64,000 nt of DNA from Damh-18 sp964570795 (GTDB lineage Bacteria > Patescibacteriota > Minisyncoccia > Phycocordibacterales > UBA918): contig CAZMYZ010000002.1 of the NCBI GenBank assembly GCA_964570795.1, forward strand, positions 37,921 to 101,920, given 5' to 3'. A model generated the notes under the pieces. It saw only the letters and a program-made list of their open reading frames with translations, was not told the DNA's origin and searched no databases. This document shows, in pieces, positions 1 to 7,624 of the stretch. Each line of letters starts with the position of its first letter. Position 1 is the first letter of the stretch. Both the position numbers and the translations under genes were made by a program.

Positions 1-380
1 CACACTTCATCGAGCGCGAAAGTGACGTGGGCGTGGATGTCGTCCCGTGTGCCCGAGATAGCATCGTTTGAGCCGGTCTGGAAGCCAAATCGCGAAAGCG
101 GAATACCGGCATACTCGGGGAAGATTACCCAGAATACTTCGTTCATGAACTCGGGGCTCACACGCTTCATGTCCATGAAATGTGCGAGGAGATGTTCCCC
201 GCACACATCTGGTCTGTCTACCCACTTCACCTTGTTTGCAGTACTCAGCGCAATATGGTCACCGTTTCCAAATTCCTCCTTGATGCGTGCAAATCGTGAT
301 GAGCGCGACCGGGTCATGGTAACCACAATCCCATACACTGTCCCAATGACAATGATGGGGGGAGACGCTTTGTCTGCCAT
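1..380 (-). CDS. Small hypothetical protein, partial (tandem family member)
   Basis: Open reading frame of at least 126 codons running off the window start. It starts at ATG 378-380 behind a strong SD (AAGGAG, 6 nt spacing). The product begins MADKASPPIIVIGTVYGIVV and contains an IFP segment and a late DDIHAHVTF segment. These match in order the V-x-V strand, IFLP and DDKVHVLF segments of the genes at 1886-2242 and 2383-2763, so I place it in the same tandem family. Function unknown; no signal peptide or membrane segment. The 3' end is outside the window. Confidence 0.6.
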   Translation of the reverse strand, partial: MADKASPPIIVIGTVYGIVVTMTRSRSSRFARIKEEFGNGDHIALSTANKVKWVDRPDVCGEHLLAHFMDMKRVSPEFMNEVFWVIFPEYAGIPLSRFGFQTGSNDAISGTRDDIHAHVTFALDEV

Positions 381-453
381 GGATTTCTCCTTCAAAAACG
401 CCGCTTCAAAGAACGGAATGAGGATATAATGCCATAGAAAATGGTATTTGTAC

Positions 454-494
454 ATACCCACAGGCGCGGCTTTTGGCCGCGCGCCTGTGGGTAT
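454..494 (-). terminator. Strong hairpin after the phosphatase gene
   Basis: Inverted repeat ATACCCACAGGCGCGGC / GCCGCGCGCCTGTGGGTAT with a 2-nt bulge, just past the 3' end of the 511-1290 gene. The U-tract is weak on both strands, so terminator is the likely but not certain role. Confidence 0.5.
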
Positions 495-510
495 AGTTAT
501 TATGCAAAGG

Positions 511-1290
511 CTACACCGCCTTTTTTACTGCCTCGAGTACTTCGTCGAAACACGCCTTTTGTGCAAAGAGCACACCGCTTTGCAGGCGATGCTCGGGATT
601 TCCATAGAAAATATCATTTCCCTGGCAGTCGCTCACTACACCGCCTGCTTCACGGAAGATTATTTCGGGCGCACACGCATCCCATTCGCCGAGGGTGCCA
701 TGAGTGAAATAAAAGTCACCGATACCGTCTGCGAGGAGACCTCCTTTTACACCAATACTTCCACGGGGCATTCGTTCTGCATGCAGTGTGTCCGCTACCG
801 CATCCATGTATGGCGCGGAGTTGTGTTTGCTACAGAGAAACTGAAGTGGCTCACCACGCATTTTTTTGCCTGTGAGGGAGGTAGTGACACCGTCTACTAT
901 TTTGTACGCCCCCTCGCCTTGTGTTGCATAGAAAATAGTATTGAGCGCGGGTGCACCGACAACTCCGAGTACGGGAGTGCCATTATGAAGGAGGGCAATC
1001 ATTACAGCGTAGTCGGTACCGCCCTTCATATAATCCTTAGTGCCGTCGATGGGGTCAATAATCCAGAGATACTCAGGATACGGCATAGGAATACCATTGG
1101 ATTCTTCTGAAAGAATCATGATGTTGGTGGGTGTGAGGTGTTCCATGATAATGTCGTGTGCACGCATATCGGCAGCGGTGACCGGGGAGCCATCCCCCTT
1201 GATTTCATGAGTGACTCCCTCACGCATAGCGACTGCTGCTTCGCTTGCTTCTCGTACGGCGCTAATCGCTATGTTTAAAAGTTGTTCCAT
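511..1290 (-). CDS. Inositol monophosphatase / CysQ-like phosphatase
   Basis: A 259-residue member of the lithium-sensitive, Mg-dependent phosphatase superfamily (inositol monophosphatase, 3'(2'),5'-bisphosphate nucleotidase). Visible motifs are SEES (metal-binding Glu), WIIDPIDGTKDY (metal-binding Asp pair) and GEWDACAPEIIFREAGG near the C terminus. DPIDGTKDY favours a CysQ-like nucleotidase that would hydrolyse 3'-phosphoadenosine phosphate, but substrate is inferred. A TATACT box (1297-1302) lies 6 nt upstream of ATG with no SD, as for a leaderless mRNA. Cytoplasmic. Its neighbours are unrelated small proteins. Confidence 0.85.
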   Translation of the reverse strand: MEQLLNIAISAVREASEAAVAMREGVTHEIKGDGSPVTAADMRAHDIIMEHLTPTNIMILSEESNGIPMPYPEYLWIIDPIDGTKDYMKGGTDYAVMIALLHNGTPVLGVVGAPALNTIFYATQGEGAYKIVDGVTTSLTGKKMRGEPLQFLCSKHNSAPYMDAVADTLHAERMPRGSIGVKGGLLADGIGDFYFTHGTLGEWDACAPEIIFREAGGVVSDCQGNDIFYGNPEHRLQSGVLFAQKACFDEVLEAVKKAV

Positions 1291-1330
1291 ATATGCAGTA
1301 TAGCAACAGTCTGTTTTTTGTATAGAAAAG

Positions 1331-1352
1331 CCCGCGCACTTTCGTACGCGGG
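1331..1352 (-). terminator. Intrinsic terminator of the 1366-1743 gene
   Basis: Minus-strand stem CCCGCGTAC-GAAA-GTGCGCGGG followed by CTTTTCTATA. Confidence 0.75.
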
Positions 1353-1365
1353 TGATGCATTTACA

Positions 1366-1743
1366 TCAGGGAATACCATTGAGGATGAATTCAATAAGGA
1401 GTCCACCATCCTGGCCGGTGAGATAGGGTTGGCTTACCCAGAAACCGCTTTTTGCTTCGGAAAGGAATTCTTTTACGAGCGCATCTATGTGTGTGGTAAA
1501 AAATGCCTCGAGTGCATCGGCACCGTTTGCGGTAAGTCCCATGAGTGGCAAGGATTCATTGGGAAGATGCTCCCCATCCTCTCCTACCGCTTTGAGTGCA
1601 ATGGATACTTCAGGATGGCTCCCTGCGGGATGCTGATGCTTGGTGTCGTCGGGGATGACGTAGATAGCGACATCTCCCAGCCAGCCAACTTTGAAAGGGG
1701 ATGATTCCTGTGCGGGTGTGACATCTCGCGTCTTGTCTGCCAT
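1366..1743 (-). CDS. Small hypothetical protein (tandem family member)
   Basis: 125 residues, beginning MADKTRDVTPAQ, with a GAGGT SD 9 nt upstream. It shares with neighbours the order GDVAIYVIP, then an EDG turn, a helix (ALEAFFTTHIDALVKEFL), and a C-terminal GLLIEFILNG strand matching DDKVHVLFLISG of the next gene. Soluble, no recognised domain. Monocistronic, with its own terminator. Function unknown. Confidence 0.65.
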   Translation of the reverse strand: MADKTRDVTPAQESSPFKVGWLGDVAIYVIPDDTKHQHPAGSHPEVSIALKAVGEDGEHLPNESLPLMGLTANGADALEAFFTTHIDALVKEFLSEAKSGFWVSQPYLTGQDGGLLIEFILNGIP

Positions 1744-1845
1744 TTTTGTTACCTCGCTTTCATGAGTATTGATGAACAGGTGTTACTGCGCACAGGGTAG
1801 CATATGCAGCACGAATCGCAATGAATATATTTTTTAAATAAAAAA

Positions 1846-1868
1846 GCCCGCGCAGAAACTGCGCGGGC
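1846..1868 (-). terminator. Intrinsic terminator of the 1886-2242 gene
   Basis: Perfect 10-bp stem GCCCGCGCAG / CTGCGCGGGC, 3-nt loop, followed on the minus strand by TTTTTTATTT. Confidence 0.9.
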
Positions 1869-1885
1869 GGGATTGGAGGCAGGTA

Positions 1886-2242
1886 TTACGGCCTGACGAA
1901 CCCTGAAATAAGGAACAGTACGTGCACCTTGTCCTCTTCGTCGAAGAAGCAACTTGCAGGATGCATCATAGGCGCATCAGTCCCTTCGGGAAGAAATATG
2001 CGCGCCAGAGTCTGCACTTTTTCACTGCAGAGGTTGGCGAAAGTCTGGATGTCATCATCTGCCACGTGCATCTGTTCGATGTTGTGCAGTGTGAGTGGCG
2101 TGCCGTCTTTCTTCACAACCCGAAGTGCAACGCCAACAATGAGTCCTGCGTACACTTTCGTGCAGTACAATCCTGCCGTCTCTTCTTGTTTGGTTACGTA
2201 CACGGGAGTGCCGCACACCATACCTACTTGAATGATATCCAT
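1886..2242 (-). CDS. Small hypothetical protein (tandem family member)
   Basis: 118 residues. GGAGGT SD 6 nt before ATG. The second half (DGTPLTLHNIEQMHV, a helix with FANLCSEKVQTLARIFLPEG, then DEEDKVHVLFLISG) aligns well by eye with the 2383-2763 product (DGLFFTTHDLECMGF, LYFPSG, DKDDKVRILFGVSG), which establishes the family. No signal peptide or catalytic motif. Own terminator. Function unknown. Confidence 0.7.
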   Translation of the reverse strand: MDIIQVGMVCGTPVYVTKQEETAGLYCTKVYAGLIVGVALRVVKKDGTPLTLHNIEQMHVADDDIQTFANLCSEKVQTLARIFLPEGTDAPMMHPASCFFDEEDKVHVLFLISGFVRP

Positions 2243-2329
2243 TAGGGACCTCCATCTGGTGATTGTGGGAAACTTCGACTGATATTATGCTATAAAAATC
2301 TTCATTTAGCAAGTACTCTAAAAAAGAAG

Positions 2330-2362
2330 ATACCCATACGCATGCTTCATGTGTATGGGTAT
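2330..2362 (-). terminator. Intrinsic terminator of the 2383-2763 gene
   Basis: 15-bp stem ATACCCATACNCATG / CATGNGTATGGGTAT with a 3-nt loop and minus-strand CTTCTTTTTT. Confidence 0.9.
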
Positions 2363-2382
2363 TGGGTCTCTTGTTGCGGTGC

Positions 2383-2763
2383 TCATCGGGTGGTACCGGA
2401 AACACCAAACAGAATACGCACCTTGTCATCTTTATCGACATGACAACAGCCGGGAAGGAAGACTTTGTCGTATATTCCGCTCGGAAAGTATAGAGTGTGG
2501 ATGAGCGGGAGTTTGTCTTCGCAAAAGTCACGCACGCCAAATGCATCAGTTGAAGAGAATCCCATGCATTCCAAATCGTGCGTGGTAAAAAACAATCCAT
2601 CTTCATTCACGACTTCAAACTGTGTGCCGTGAAATTGCTCGCCCACTCTGAGACCACGGAGGTGCGCCACGGGGCGTGTCGGCACCACACAGACAACGAT
2701 ATCCTTAAGTGCTCCAATAATGGCACACGTGAGTACGGGTGCTTCTGCAACATGAGCAGACAT
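2383..2763 (-). CDS. Small hypothetical protein (tandem family member)
   Basis: 126 residues, SD AAAGGAG 7 nt before ATG. Best-matched paralog of the 1886-2242 product: shared EDG, LExMGF, FP.G and DKDDKVRILFGVSG segments. Soluble and cysteine-containing (GCCHVDKDD). Own terminator and SD. Function unknown. Confidence 0.7.
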   Translation of the reverse strand: MSAHVAEAPVLTCAIIGALKDIVVCVVPTRPVAHLRGLRVGEQFHGTQFEVVNEDGLFFTTHDLECMGFSSTDAFGVRDFCEDKLPLIHTLYFPSGIYDKVFLPGCCHVDKDDKVRILFGVSGTTR

Positions 2764-2847
2764 GGTGATACTCCTTTACATGTAGTGAACAAGGGCACAG
2801 ACTCAAAAAACCGTGCATTTCTCCTCGTATCATGACACATAAAAAAA

Positions 2848-2869
2848 TACCCAGCAATAGCGCTGGGTA
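2848..2869 (-). terminator. Intrinsic terminator of the 2882-3391 gene
   Basis: Stem TACCCAGC / GCTGGGTA followed on the minus strand by ATTTTTTTATG. Confidence 0.85.
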
Positions 2870-2881
2870 CAGGGATGGGTG

Positions 2882-3391
2882 TTAGTCGTCACGTTCGCAA
2901 TCTTCGCGATGACGTATTGGTTTTCGCGGGAGGCCACATGGAGGTTTCTGTTTGAATACGTCATGATAGTGATGTTGTGTGTTATCGCCTGCCACTTCGA
3001 AGGGAGCGCGAAGTTTCCCCATAGTGACGTACGCTCGATCCCCAATAGTGAGATAGATTGTTGGTCGGGAACCTTCCAAAATTTTGGTGATACCAGGAAT
3101 AACGAAACTCCAATCGAGTAAATCCTCCCTAAAGACTGTTGGAAGAAAAATATTGGTTATGAGTGATAAATATTTTTCTGCAAAAATAAGCAAATCACTA
3201 CTCCGATATCCTTTTTCATGGAAGACTTTCCAAGTGATACCCTCAGCGTGGGGATACACTTCCAGAAGAATCCCCTTTAAAGCACTCGTGTGCATGAGTG
3301 GAAATCCATTACCATTGCCTGCAATAGCGGTAGCAACGATGTGGAATTCGCCCATTTTCACTGGAAATGGCAAACAACAGGGTTGGAACAT
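2882..3391 (-). CDS. Hypothetical protein, longest member of the tandem family
   Basis: 169 residues, with AGGGAG SD 7 nt before ATG. The central part (HEKGYRSSDLLIFAEKYL, then LITNIFLPTVF) matches the helix-IFLP core of the tandem family. It has a longer, charged, His/Pro-rich tail (KPIRHREDCERDD end). No known domain seen. Monocistronic. Confidence 0.6.
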   Translation of the reverse strand: MFQPCCLPFPVKMGEFHIVATAIAGNGNGFPLMHTSALKGILLEVYPHAEGITWKVFHEKGYRSSDLLIFAEKYLSLITNIFLPTVFREDLLDWSFVIPGITKILEGSRPTIYLTIGDRAYVTMGKLRAPFEVAGDNTQHHYHDVFKQKPPCGLPRKPIRHREDCERDD

Positions 3392-3461
3392 GACGTACTC
3401 CCTTCAAAAAAGAACTCCCAAAACGGGTATGGCAACACAGTGCCGTGAAATGGTGATGTGT

Positions 3462-3498
3462 CAAGGCGGTTTTCTTTTGCTAAAAGAAAACCGCCTTG
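3462..3498 (-). terminator. Hairpin after the 3524-3934 gene
   Basis: 17-bp perfect stem (CAAGGCGGTTTTCTTTT and complement, loop GCT). No clear U-tract, so the terminator role is inferred from stem strength and position. Confidence 0.55.
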
Positions 3499-3523
3499 CG
3501 TGTGCATGGCGGTTGAACCAGGA

Positions 3524-3934
3524 TTACCCCACTTTTTTTGCGTGACTATGGCAGAAGAACGGGACAATATCAGCAGAATGGTCACGAGCGTATACGTGGT
3601 ACGGTTTGTGGCTGATAGTTAAATCAAGACAGGCGGGAGTATTCATGGGGTCGCTTGGCTCGACGTAGGTGAATGTAAAACGCACATACCCCGGTGCAAT
3701 TTTTGGTGTAAATGCAAGACGGATCTGCTCTTTGTTTTCGGTACAGAGACGAGTGATGTCCTCTACACCAAATCCGCACTGTGCGAGAGCATCCCAGGTG
3801 AGATGGATGCCAATTGGTCTGATACTGACACGTGTGTGACGTAACATCCGTTGTCGTGGTGCACGTTCTATGTGAACCGGAAGAAATGCTGTATCTTTTT
3901 GCAACTCAAGAAACACAAATGGTTCCTGTGACAT
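3524..3934 (-). CDS. Small hypothetical protein (tandem family member)
   Basis: 136 residues, AGGGAG SD 7 nt before ATG. The stretch HLTWDALAQCGFGVEDI, then a helix and IRLAFTP, follows the family pattern LT-x-x-LE-x-MGF ... IFLP. The first member of the array to be read before the divergent tuf transcript. Function unknown. Confidence 0.6.
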   Translation of the reverse strand: MSQEPFVFLELQKDTAFLPVHIERAPRQRMLRHTRVSIRPIGIHLTWDALAQCGFGVEDITRLCTENKEQIRLAFTPKIAPGYVRFTFTYVEPSDPMNTPACLDLTISHKPYHVYARDHSADIVPFFCHSHAKKVG

Positions 3935-4009
3935 GGTTGTCTCCCTTTTAAAAATCGATACTGCTGTGGAGCATACTGATAATAGCGCACTATGTCAAGG
4001 TACCACCTC

Positions 4010-4038
4010 TTGCAAAAACTGGGGTGTTCTTGTACTAT
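4010..4038 (+). promoter_or_regulatory. tuf-rpsJ promoter
   Basis: TTGCAA (4010-4015), 17-bp spacer, TACTAT (4033-4038). Same style as the promoters in front of the other ribosomal blocks. Confidence 0.75.
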
Positions 4039-4044
4039 TGCGAC

Positions 4045-4234
4045 ACCGCGCCTATACCCTTTGGGATATGGGTTGAGGGAGTTTTTGCTCTTTTTGACAT
4101 GCAACTTGCAATGCACCTAGAGGTAAGGCAGCGTTCTCGCGCCCTTTCCTCTGCGTACTTGCAAGTCTTCATTCGTTTTATACGAAAGGAGTCGCACGTG
4201 CGGAATTATTATCTAATAGTTAGTTACTAATACT
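4045..4234 (+). promoter_or_regulatory. Structured 5' leader of tuf
   Basis: About 190 nt of untranslated leader with a CCTATACCC-TTT-GGGATATGG hairpin near 4051-4071 and an AGAGG...CCTCT pairing further on. No SD precedes the tuf ATG. Long leaders recur in front of rplC, rpsS, rpsN and secY. Confidence 0.5.
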
Positions 4235-5428
4235 ATGGCAGCAGAATTTGATCGTTCAAAGCCGCACGTAAACGTAGGTACTATTGGTCACGTTGACCAT
4301 GGAAAGACCACGCTTACCGCCGCGATTCTTACTGTACTCAACGCCAAGGGCGAGGGATACAGTGCATCAGTTAAGGGTGTCGATGATATCGACAAGGCTC
4401 CTGAAGAAAAAGCTCGAGGAATTACTATTTCTCTTTCTCACTCAGAGTACCAAACTCCAACTCGTCACTACGCACACATCGATGCGCCAGGACACGCCGA
4501 CTACATTAAGAACATGATTACCGGTGCCGCTCAGATGGACGGTGCTGTTCTCGTAGTAGCCGCAACAGATGGAGCAATGCCACAGACACGTGAGCACGTT
4601 CTCCTTGCAAAGCAGGTGGGTGTGCCAAACATCATCGTATTCTTGAACAAGTGCGATATGGTGGATGATGAGGAAATGATTATGCTCGTTGAGGAAGAAC
4701 TTCGAGAACTTCTCACGAAGAACGGATACGACGGCGCAAATGCTCCTGTTATCAAGGGTTCAGGTCTCAAGGCGCTTGAGGATCCAAAGGGACCTTGGGG
4801 CGAAAAGGTACTCGAACTCGTTAACGCGATGGATTCATACTTCCCACTCCCTGTTCGTGATCTCGACAAGCCATTCCTTATGCCAATTGAGGACATCTTC
4901 TCTATTGAAGGACGTGGTACGGTAGTTACCGGTCGTGTAGAGCGCGGAAAGGTAAAGGTAGGTGAGGAAGTGCAGATTGTGGGTATCAAGGATACTTCTG
5001 CAACGACCGTGACCGGAGTTGAAATGTTCAACAAGCAACTCGATCAGGCACAGGCAGGAGACAATGCAGGTATTCTTATTCGTGGTGTAAAGAAGGAGGA
5101 TGTACACCGAGGACAGGTACTTGCTGCGAAGAATTCAGTAACACCACACACCGACTTTGAAGCAGAAGTATTCGTACTTTCAAAGGATGAGGGAGGTCGT
5201 CACACACCATTCTTCTCAGGTTACAAGCCACAGTTCTATGTTCGTACTACCGATGTAACAGGAGAGGTAACACTCGCCGAGGGCGTCGAGATGGTTATGC
5301 CAGGAGATACTGCGAAGTTCAAGGTAAAGCTTGTAGCGCCAGTAGCACTCGAGGAACAACAGAACTTTGCTATTCGTGAAGGAGGTCGCACCGTAGGTGC
5401 CGGCATCGTTACGAAGATTGTTGCGTAA
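4235..5428 (+). CDS. tuf: Elongation factor Tu
   Basis: 397 residues, the usual EF-Tu length. GTPase that delivers aminoacyl-tRNA to the ribosomal A site. G1 GHVDHGKT at residues 18-25, switch I with EEKARGITI, G3 DAPGHADY, G4 NKCD, then the beta-barrel domains 2 and 3 ending VGAGIVTKIVA. Starts at ATGGCAGC after a long leader, without SD. Cotranscribed with rpsJ 25 nt downstream. fusA, rpsL and rpsG, often beside tuf, are not here. Confidence 0.98.
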   Translation: MAAEFDRSKPHVNVGTIGHVDHGKTTLTAAILTVLNAKGEGYSASVKGVDDIDKAPEEKARGITISLSHSEYQTPTRHYAHIDAPGHADYIKNMITGAAQMDGAVLVVAATDGAMPQTREHVLLAKQVGVPNIIVFLNKCDMVDDEEMIMLVEEELRELLTKNGYDGANAPVIKGSGLKALEDPKGPWGEKVLELVNAMDSYFPLPVRDLDKPFLMPIEDIFSIEGRGTVVTGRVERGKVKVGEEVQIVGIKDTSATTVTGVEMFNKQLDQAQAGDNAGILIRGVKKEDVHRGQVLAAKNSVTPHTDFEAEVFVLSKDEGGRHTPFFSGYKPQFYVRTTDVTGEVTLAEGVEMVMPGDTAKFKVKLVAPVALEEQQNFAIREGGRTVGAGIVTKIVA

Positions 5429-5453
5429 TAACGCTCTTAATTACAACTGAACC

Positions 5454-5819
5454 ATGACAACAAAAACAACCGCTGAACCAAAAAAGGTGAAAAAAGCAAC
5501 TGCTGGCGGAGAAATCCAAAAGCTACGGATTCGTGTTCGTGCGTACGAGCATAAGATTCTCGATACATCGGTAAAGCAAATCATTGACACCGCAATGCGT
5601 TTCGACGCAAAGGTAATCGGTCCAATTCCATTGCCTACTGAAATCAAGAAGTATACCGTAAACCGCTCGACATTCGTTCATAAGGATGCGCGAGAACAGT
5701 TTGAGATGCGAATGCACAAGCGTGTCATCGATATTATGAATCCGGGCGCCAAGGTAATCGAAGCGCTCACCAACCTCTCTCTTCCATCAGGCGTCAGCAT
5801 TGATGTGAAGATGATGTGA
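5454..5819 (+). CDS. rpsJ: Ribosomal protein S10
   Basis: 121 residues: a Lys/Ala-rich N-terminal extension of about 20 residues, then the S10 fold (KLRIRVRAYEHKILD, GPIPLPT, TFVHKDAREQFEMRMHKR). Component of the 30S head. In the usual S10 operon rplC follows directly; here it begins 1.2 kb later, after a terminator and two minus-strand accessory genes. Stop codon TGA. Confidence 0.97.
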   Translation: MTTKTTAEPKKVKKATAGGEIQKLRIRVRAYEHKILDTSVKQIIDTAMRFDAKVIGPIPLPTEIKKYTVNRSTFVHKDAREQFEMRMHKRVIDIMNPGAKVIEALTNLSLPSGVSIDVKMM

Positions 5820-5950
5820 CCAGAAATTAAGGAGCGCAAGCAACTATAATTTCTGAGTCCTTCGAAAAAATCCTATCTATAATGGATTTTGAGAAGCAAT
5901 GCTCTAGCTAAGCGGTAAGTATAGAAGTGTTGTCATAATCTACAATTACA
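5820..5950 (+). other. rpsJ 3' region, no convincing gene
   Basis: Contains two possible hairpins (AGAAATTA/TAATTTCT and AATCC/GGATT) and a TATAAT at about 5877-5882 that could start a roughly 90-nt RNA ending at the next terminator. No protein gene seen. Confidence 0.3.
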
Positions 5951-5977
5951 AAACCCGCAGCCTTCGGCCGCGGGTTT
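5950..5977. terminator. tuf-rpsJ terminator
   Basis: AAAACCCGC...GCGGGTTTT hairpin with an inner GCC-TTC-GGC stem. A and T runs on both sides make it bidirectional. Confidence 0.85.
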
Positions 5978-5999
5978 TGTGTGTGGGAGCAAAAGAATA

Positions 6000-6024
6000 G
6001 CCCCAGCGACAGTGTCGCTGGGGC
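6000..6024 (-). terminator. Hairpin after the 6033-6293 gene
   Basis: 11-bp stem GCCCCAGCGAC / GTCGCTGGGGC with loop AGT, then TATTCTTTT on the minus strand. Confidence 0.75.
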
Positions 6025-6032
6025 CTGAGTTG

Positions 6033-6293
6033 CTACTTTTTTCGAAACGTAGCCGTTTTGCGCATGGTGGGCATACGCATCTTCGAGGTGAGTTTTTGTG
6101 CTGGTGAGGTGTGCTTTGTGGGAATACGTTTCCTACTTCGTTTACTCCATGTGTGCGTCAGTTTTTGCTTGACATATGTCCCCACTAAGTCTGGTTCGTT
6201 CAATGAGTGTCTCGGTGTGATGATATGCACCTCATAGCCATTATCCGACAGTGTTGCGAGTAGCAACGAAAGCATCGTGCGACCAATATACAT
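6033..6293 (-). CDS. Small basic hypothetical protein
   Basis: 86 residues: a hydrophobic/amphipathic first third (TMLSLLLATLSDNGYEVHIIT) and a very basic tail (KRSRKRIPTKHTSPAQKLTSK, KTATFRKK). SD GGAGGA 7 nt before ATG. One of two minus-strand genes separating rpsJ from rplC. No known domain; the basic tail suggests nucleic-acid or membrane contact, which is inference. Confidence 0.5.
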   Translation of the reverse strand: MYIGRTMLSLLLATLSDNGYEVHIITPRHSLNEPDLVGTYVKQKLTHTWSKRSRKRIPTKHTSPAQKLTSKMRMPTMRKTATFRKK

Positions 6294-6372
6294 GTTTCAT
6301 TCCTCCAAAAAAGTCTGTAGATAGGTATAGCACATAGTGGTGTGCGACGAAAGTCCTGCCTGAAAAATAAAA

Positions 6373-6394
6373 CCGTGGCATTTTCATGCCACGG
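6373..6394 (-). terminator. Terminator of the 6384-6704 gene
   Basis: Stem CCGTGGCAT / ATGCCACGG followed on the minus strand by TTTTATTTTTC. The stop codon lies inside the loop. Confidence 0.85.
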
Positions 6395-6704
6395 AGGGGT
6401 TGAGACGTACGATATCGACAAGTTCGATCTCGGTACCTTGTTTGTGAATGGTAAACGCAAATTGTGCTGCACCAGCAATACCTTTCACTGTATCGTAGGT
6501 TTCGACACAGATGCAATGCGCATTGTGGGGAAGAAATACACAATCCTCTAGGTTATCGATAGGAACACCCTCAAGAATGCGCTTATTCCAAAACACTACG
6601 AGTCGCTTGCGATGACTTAGACAGAGATGTTGTGCCAGAAAGGCACGTTGTTGCATTGCGGAAAAAACTGATTCCACAAAGCCTTTTTCAAGTGCCATAT
6701 TCAT
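6384..6704 (-). CDS. Small hypothetical protein
   Basis: 106 residues from ATG 6704, chosen because GGGAG lies just upstream; longer in-frame starts lack an SD. Sequence includes CVFLPHNAHCICVETYD and a final ELVDIVRLNPSVA. The FLP segment recalls the 1-3934 family, but the rest does not align clearly. Soluble, function unknown. Its stop codon sits in its terminator loop. Confidence 0.5.
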   Translation of the reverse strand: MNMALEKGFVESVFSAMQQRAFLAQHLCLSHRKRLVVFWNKRILEGVPIDNLEDCVFLPHNAHCICVETYDTVKGIAGAAQFAFTIHKQGTEIELVDIVRLNPSVA

Positions 6705-6800
6705 AGGGGTCTCCCAAGGAGCAAAATAAGCGGTTTCCCGCAACTTTTTTGATTATGCATTACATGCTGATAGAAGTCAATGCTTCCTATAAGCAAAGGC

Positions 6801-6828
6801 TTGCCTTTTTTGTAAAACTAGGTATACT
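6801..6828 (+). promoter_or_regulatory. rplC block promoter
   Basis: TTGCCT (6801-6806), 16-bp spacer, TATACT (6823-6828). Restarts transcription after the insertion between rpsJ and rplC. Confidence 0.65.
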
Positions 6829-6834
6829 CTCCCT

Positions 6835-6999
6835 AGCTTTTTAAGACCTACGTACCCGTTCAAGGCCAGACCTTGTATGGAGACCAATGGGCGCAAAACC
6901 GCGATTTTTCAGTCCGCGAGCTTGTGCTCGCGACAGGAAAATCGCGGTTTTGCATTTACCTCGGTCAAAAAGCAACTTATTAGTTAGTTTTTAAAATAA
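6835..6999 (+). promoter_or_regulatory. Structured leader / possible attenuator of rplC-rplD-rplW-rplB
   Basis: About 165 nt. CAAGG/CCTTG hairpin at 6861-6875, then a long hairpin at 6893-6953: outer stem GCAAAACCGCGATTTT with its complement and an inner CGCGAG/CTCGCG stem, ending in a short T run. It lies between promoter and first gene, so it could attenuate the operon. In E. coli the S10 leader is controlled by L4, which is encoded here, but the ligand is unknown. Confidence 0.55.
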
Positions 7000-7620
7000 A
7001 TGAAATTTATTTTGGGAACCAAGGAGCAGATGACCCAGGTGTTTGATGCACAGGGAATCGCGCATCCGGTAACCGTTCTTCGTGTGACACCCGCAAAGGT
7101 GACGCAGGTGAAGGGTAAGGAGAAGGATGGGTATGAAGCCGTACAGATTGCTTCGGGTGCTCAGAAGGCGCATCGCGTCAACAAAGCACAAACCGGACAT
7201 CTCGGCGGTGCATATCAGCATGTGGTGGAGTTTCGTCCACGCACCGGCTACGCAGAATCGGTAGAAGGTTTTGCAAAAGACGCGATGCTTGATGCGTCAC
7301 TCTTCAAGGAGGGTGATGTCGTTGCGGTGTCAGCCATTTCAAAAGGAAAAGGGTTCCAGGGAGTGGTAAAGCGCCACGGTTTCCGTGGAGGTGCTGCAAG
7401 TCATGGTACGAAGGATATTCTTCGCGCACCAGGATCTATTGGTTCTACTGGTCCACAGCGCGTCTTCAAGGGCGTTCGCATGGCGGGCCGTATGGGTAGT
7501 GACCGTATCACGGTAAAGAATTTAAAGGTTATGGCAGTCAACAAGGAAGAGAATATTCTCCTTATCAAGGGTGCCATTCCAGGTCGACGAGGCACATTAG
7601 TAGAAGTACGTAGTGTATAA
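7000..7620 (+). CDS. rplC: Ribosomal protein L3
   Basis: 206 residues. MKFILGTKEQMTQVFDAQG start, GxGFQGVVKRHGFRGGAASHGT loop that reaches the peptidyl transferase centre, and VKNLKVMAVNKEENILLIKGAIPG. Early-assembling 50S protein. No SD; start ATG follows an AT-rich stretch after the structured leader. First gene of the rplC-D-W-B block. Confidence 0.98.
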   Translation: MKFILGTKEQMTQVFDAQGIAHPVTVLRVTPAKVTQVKGKEKDGYEAVQIASGAQKAHRVNKAQTGHLGGAYQHVVEFRPRTGYAESVEGFAKDAMLDASLFKEGDVVAVSAISKGKGFQGVVKRHGFRGGAASHGTKDILRAPGSIGSTGPQRVFKGVRMAGRMGSDRITVKNLKVMAVNKEENILLIKGAIPGRRGTLVEVRSV

Positions 7621-7624
7621 GCAT

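Noticed and set aside
5454..5819. UGA recoding to glycine as in some CPR phyla
   Set aside because: rpsJ, the sigma-like gene and others end sensibly at TGA; no conserved protein here has an in-frame TGA at a glycine position.
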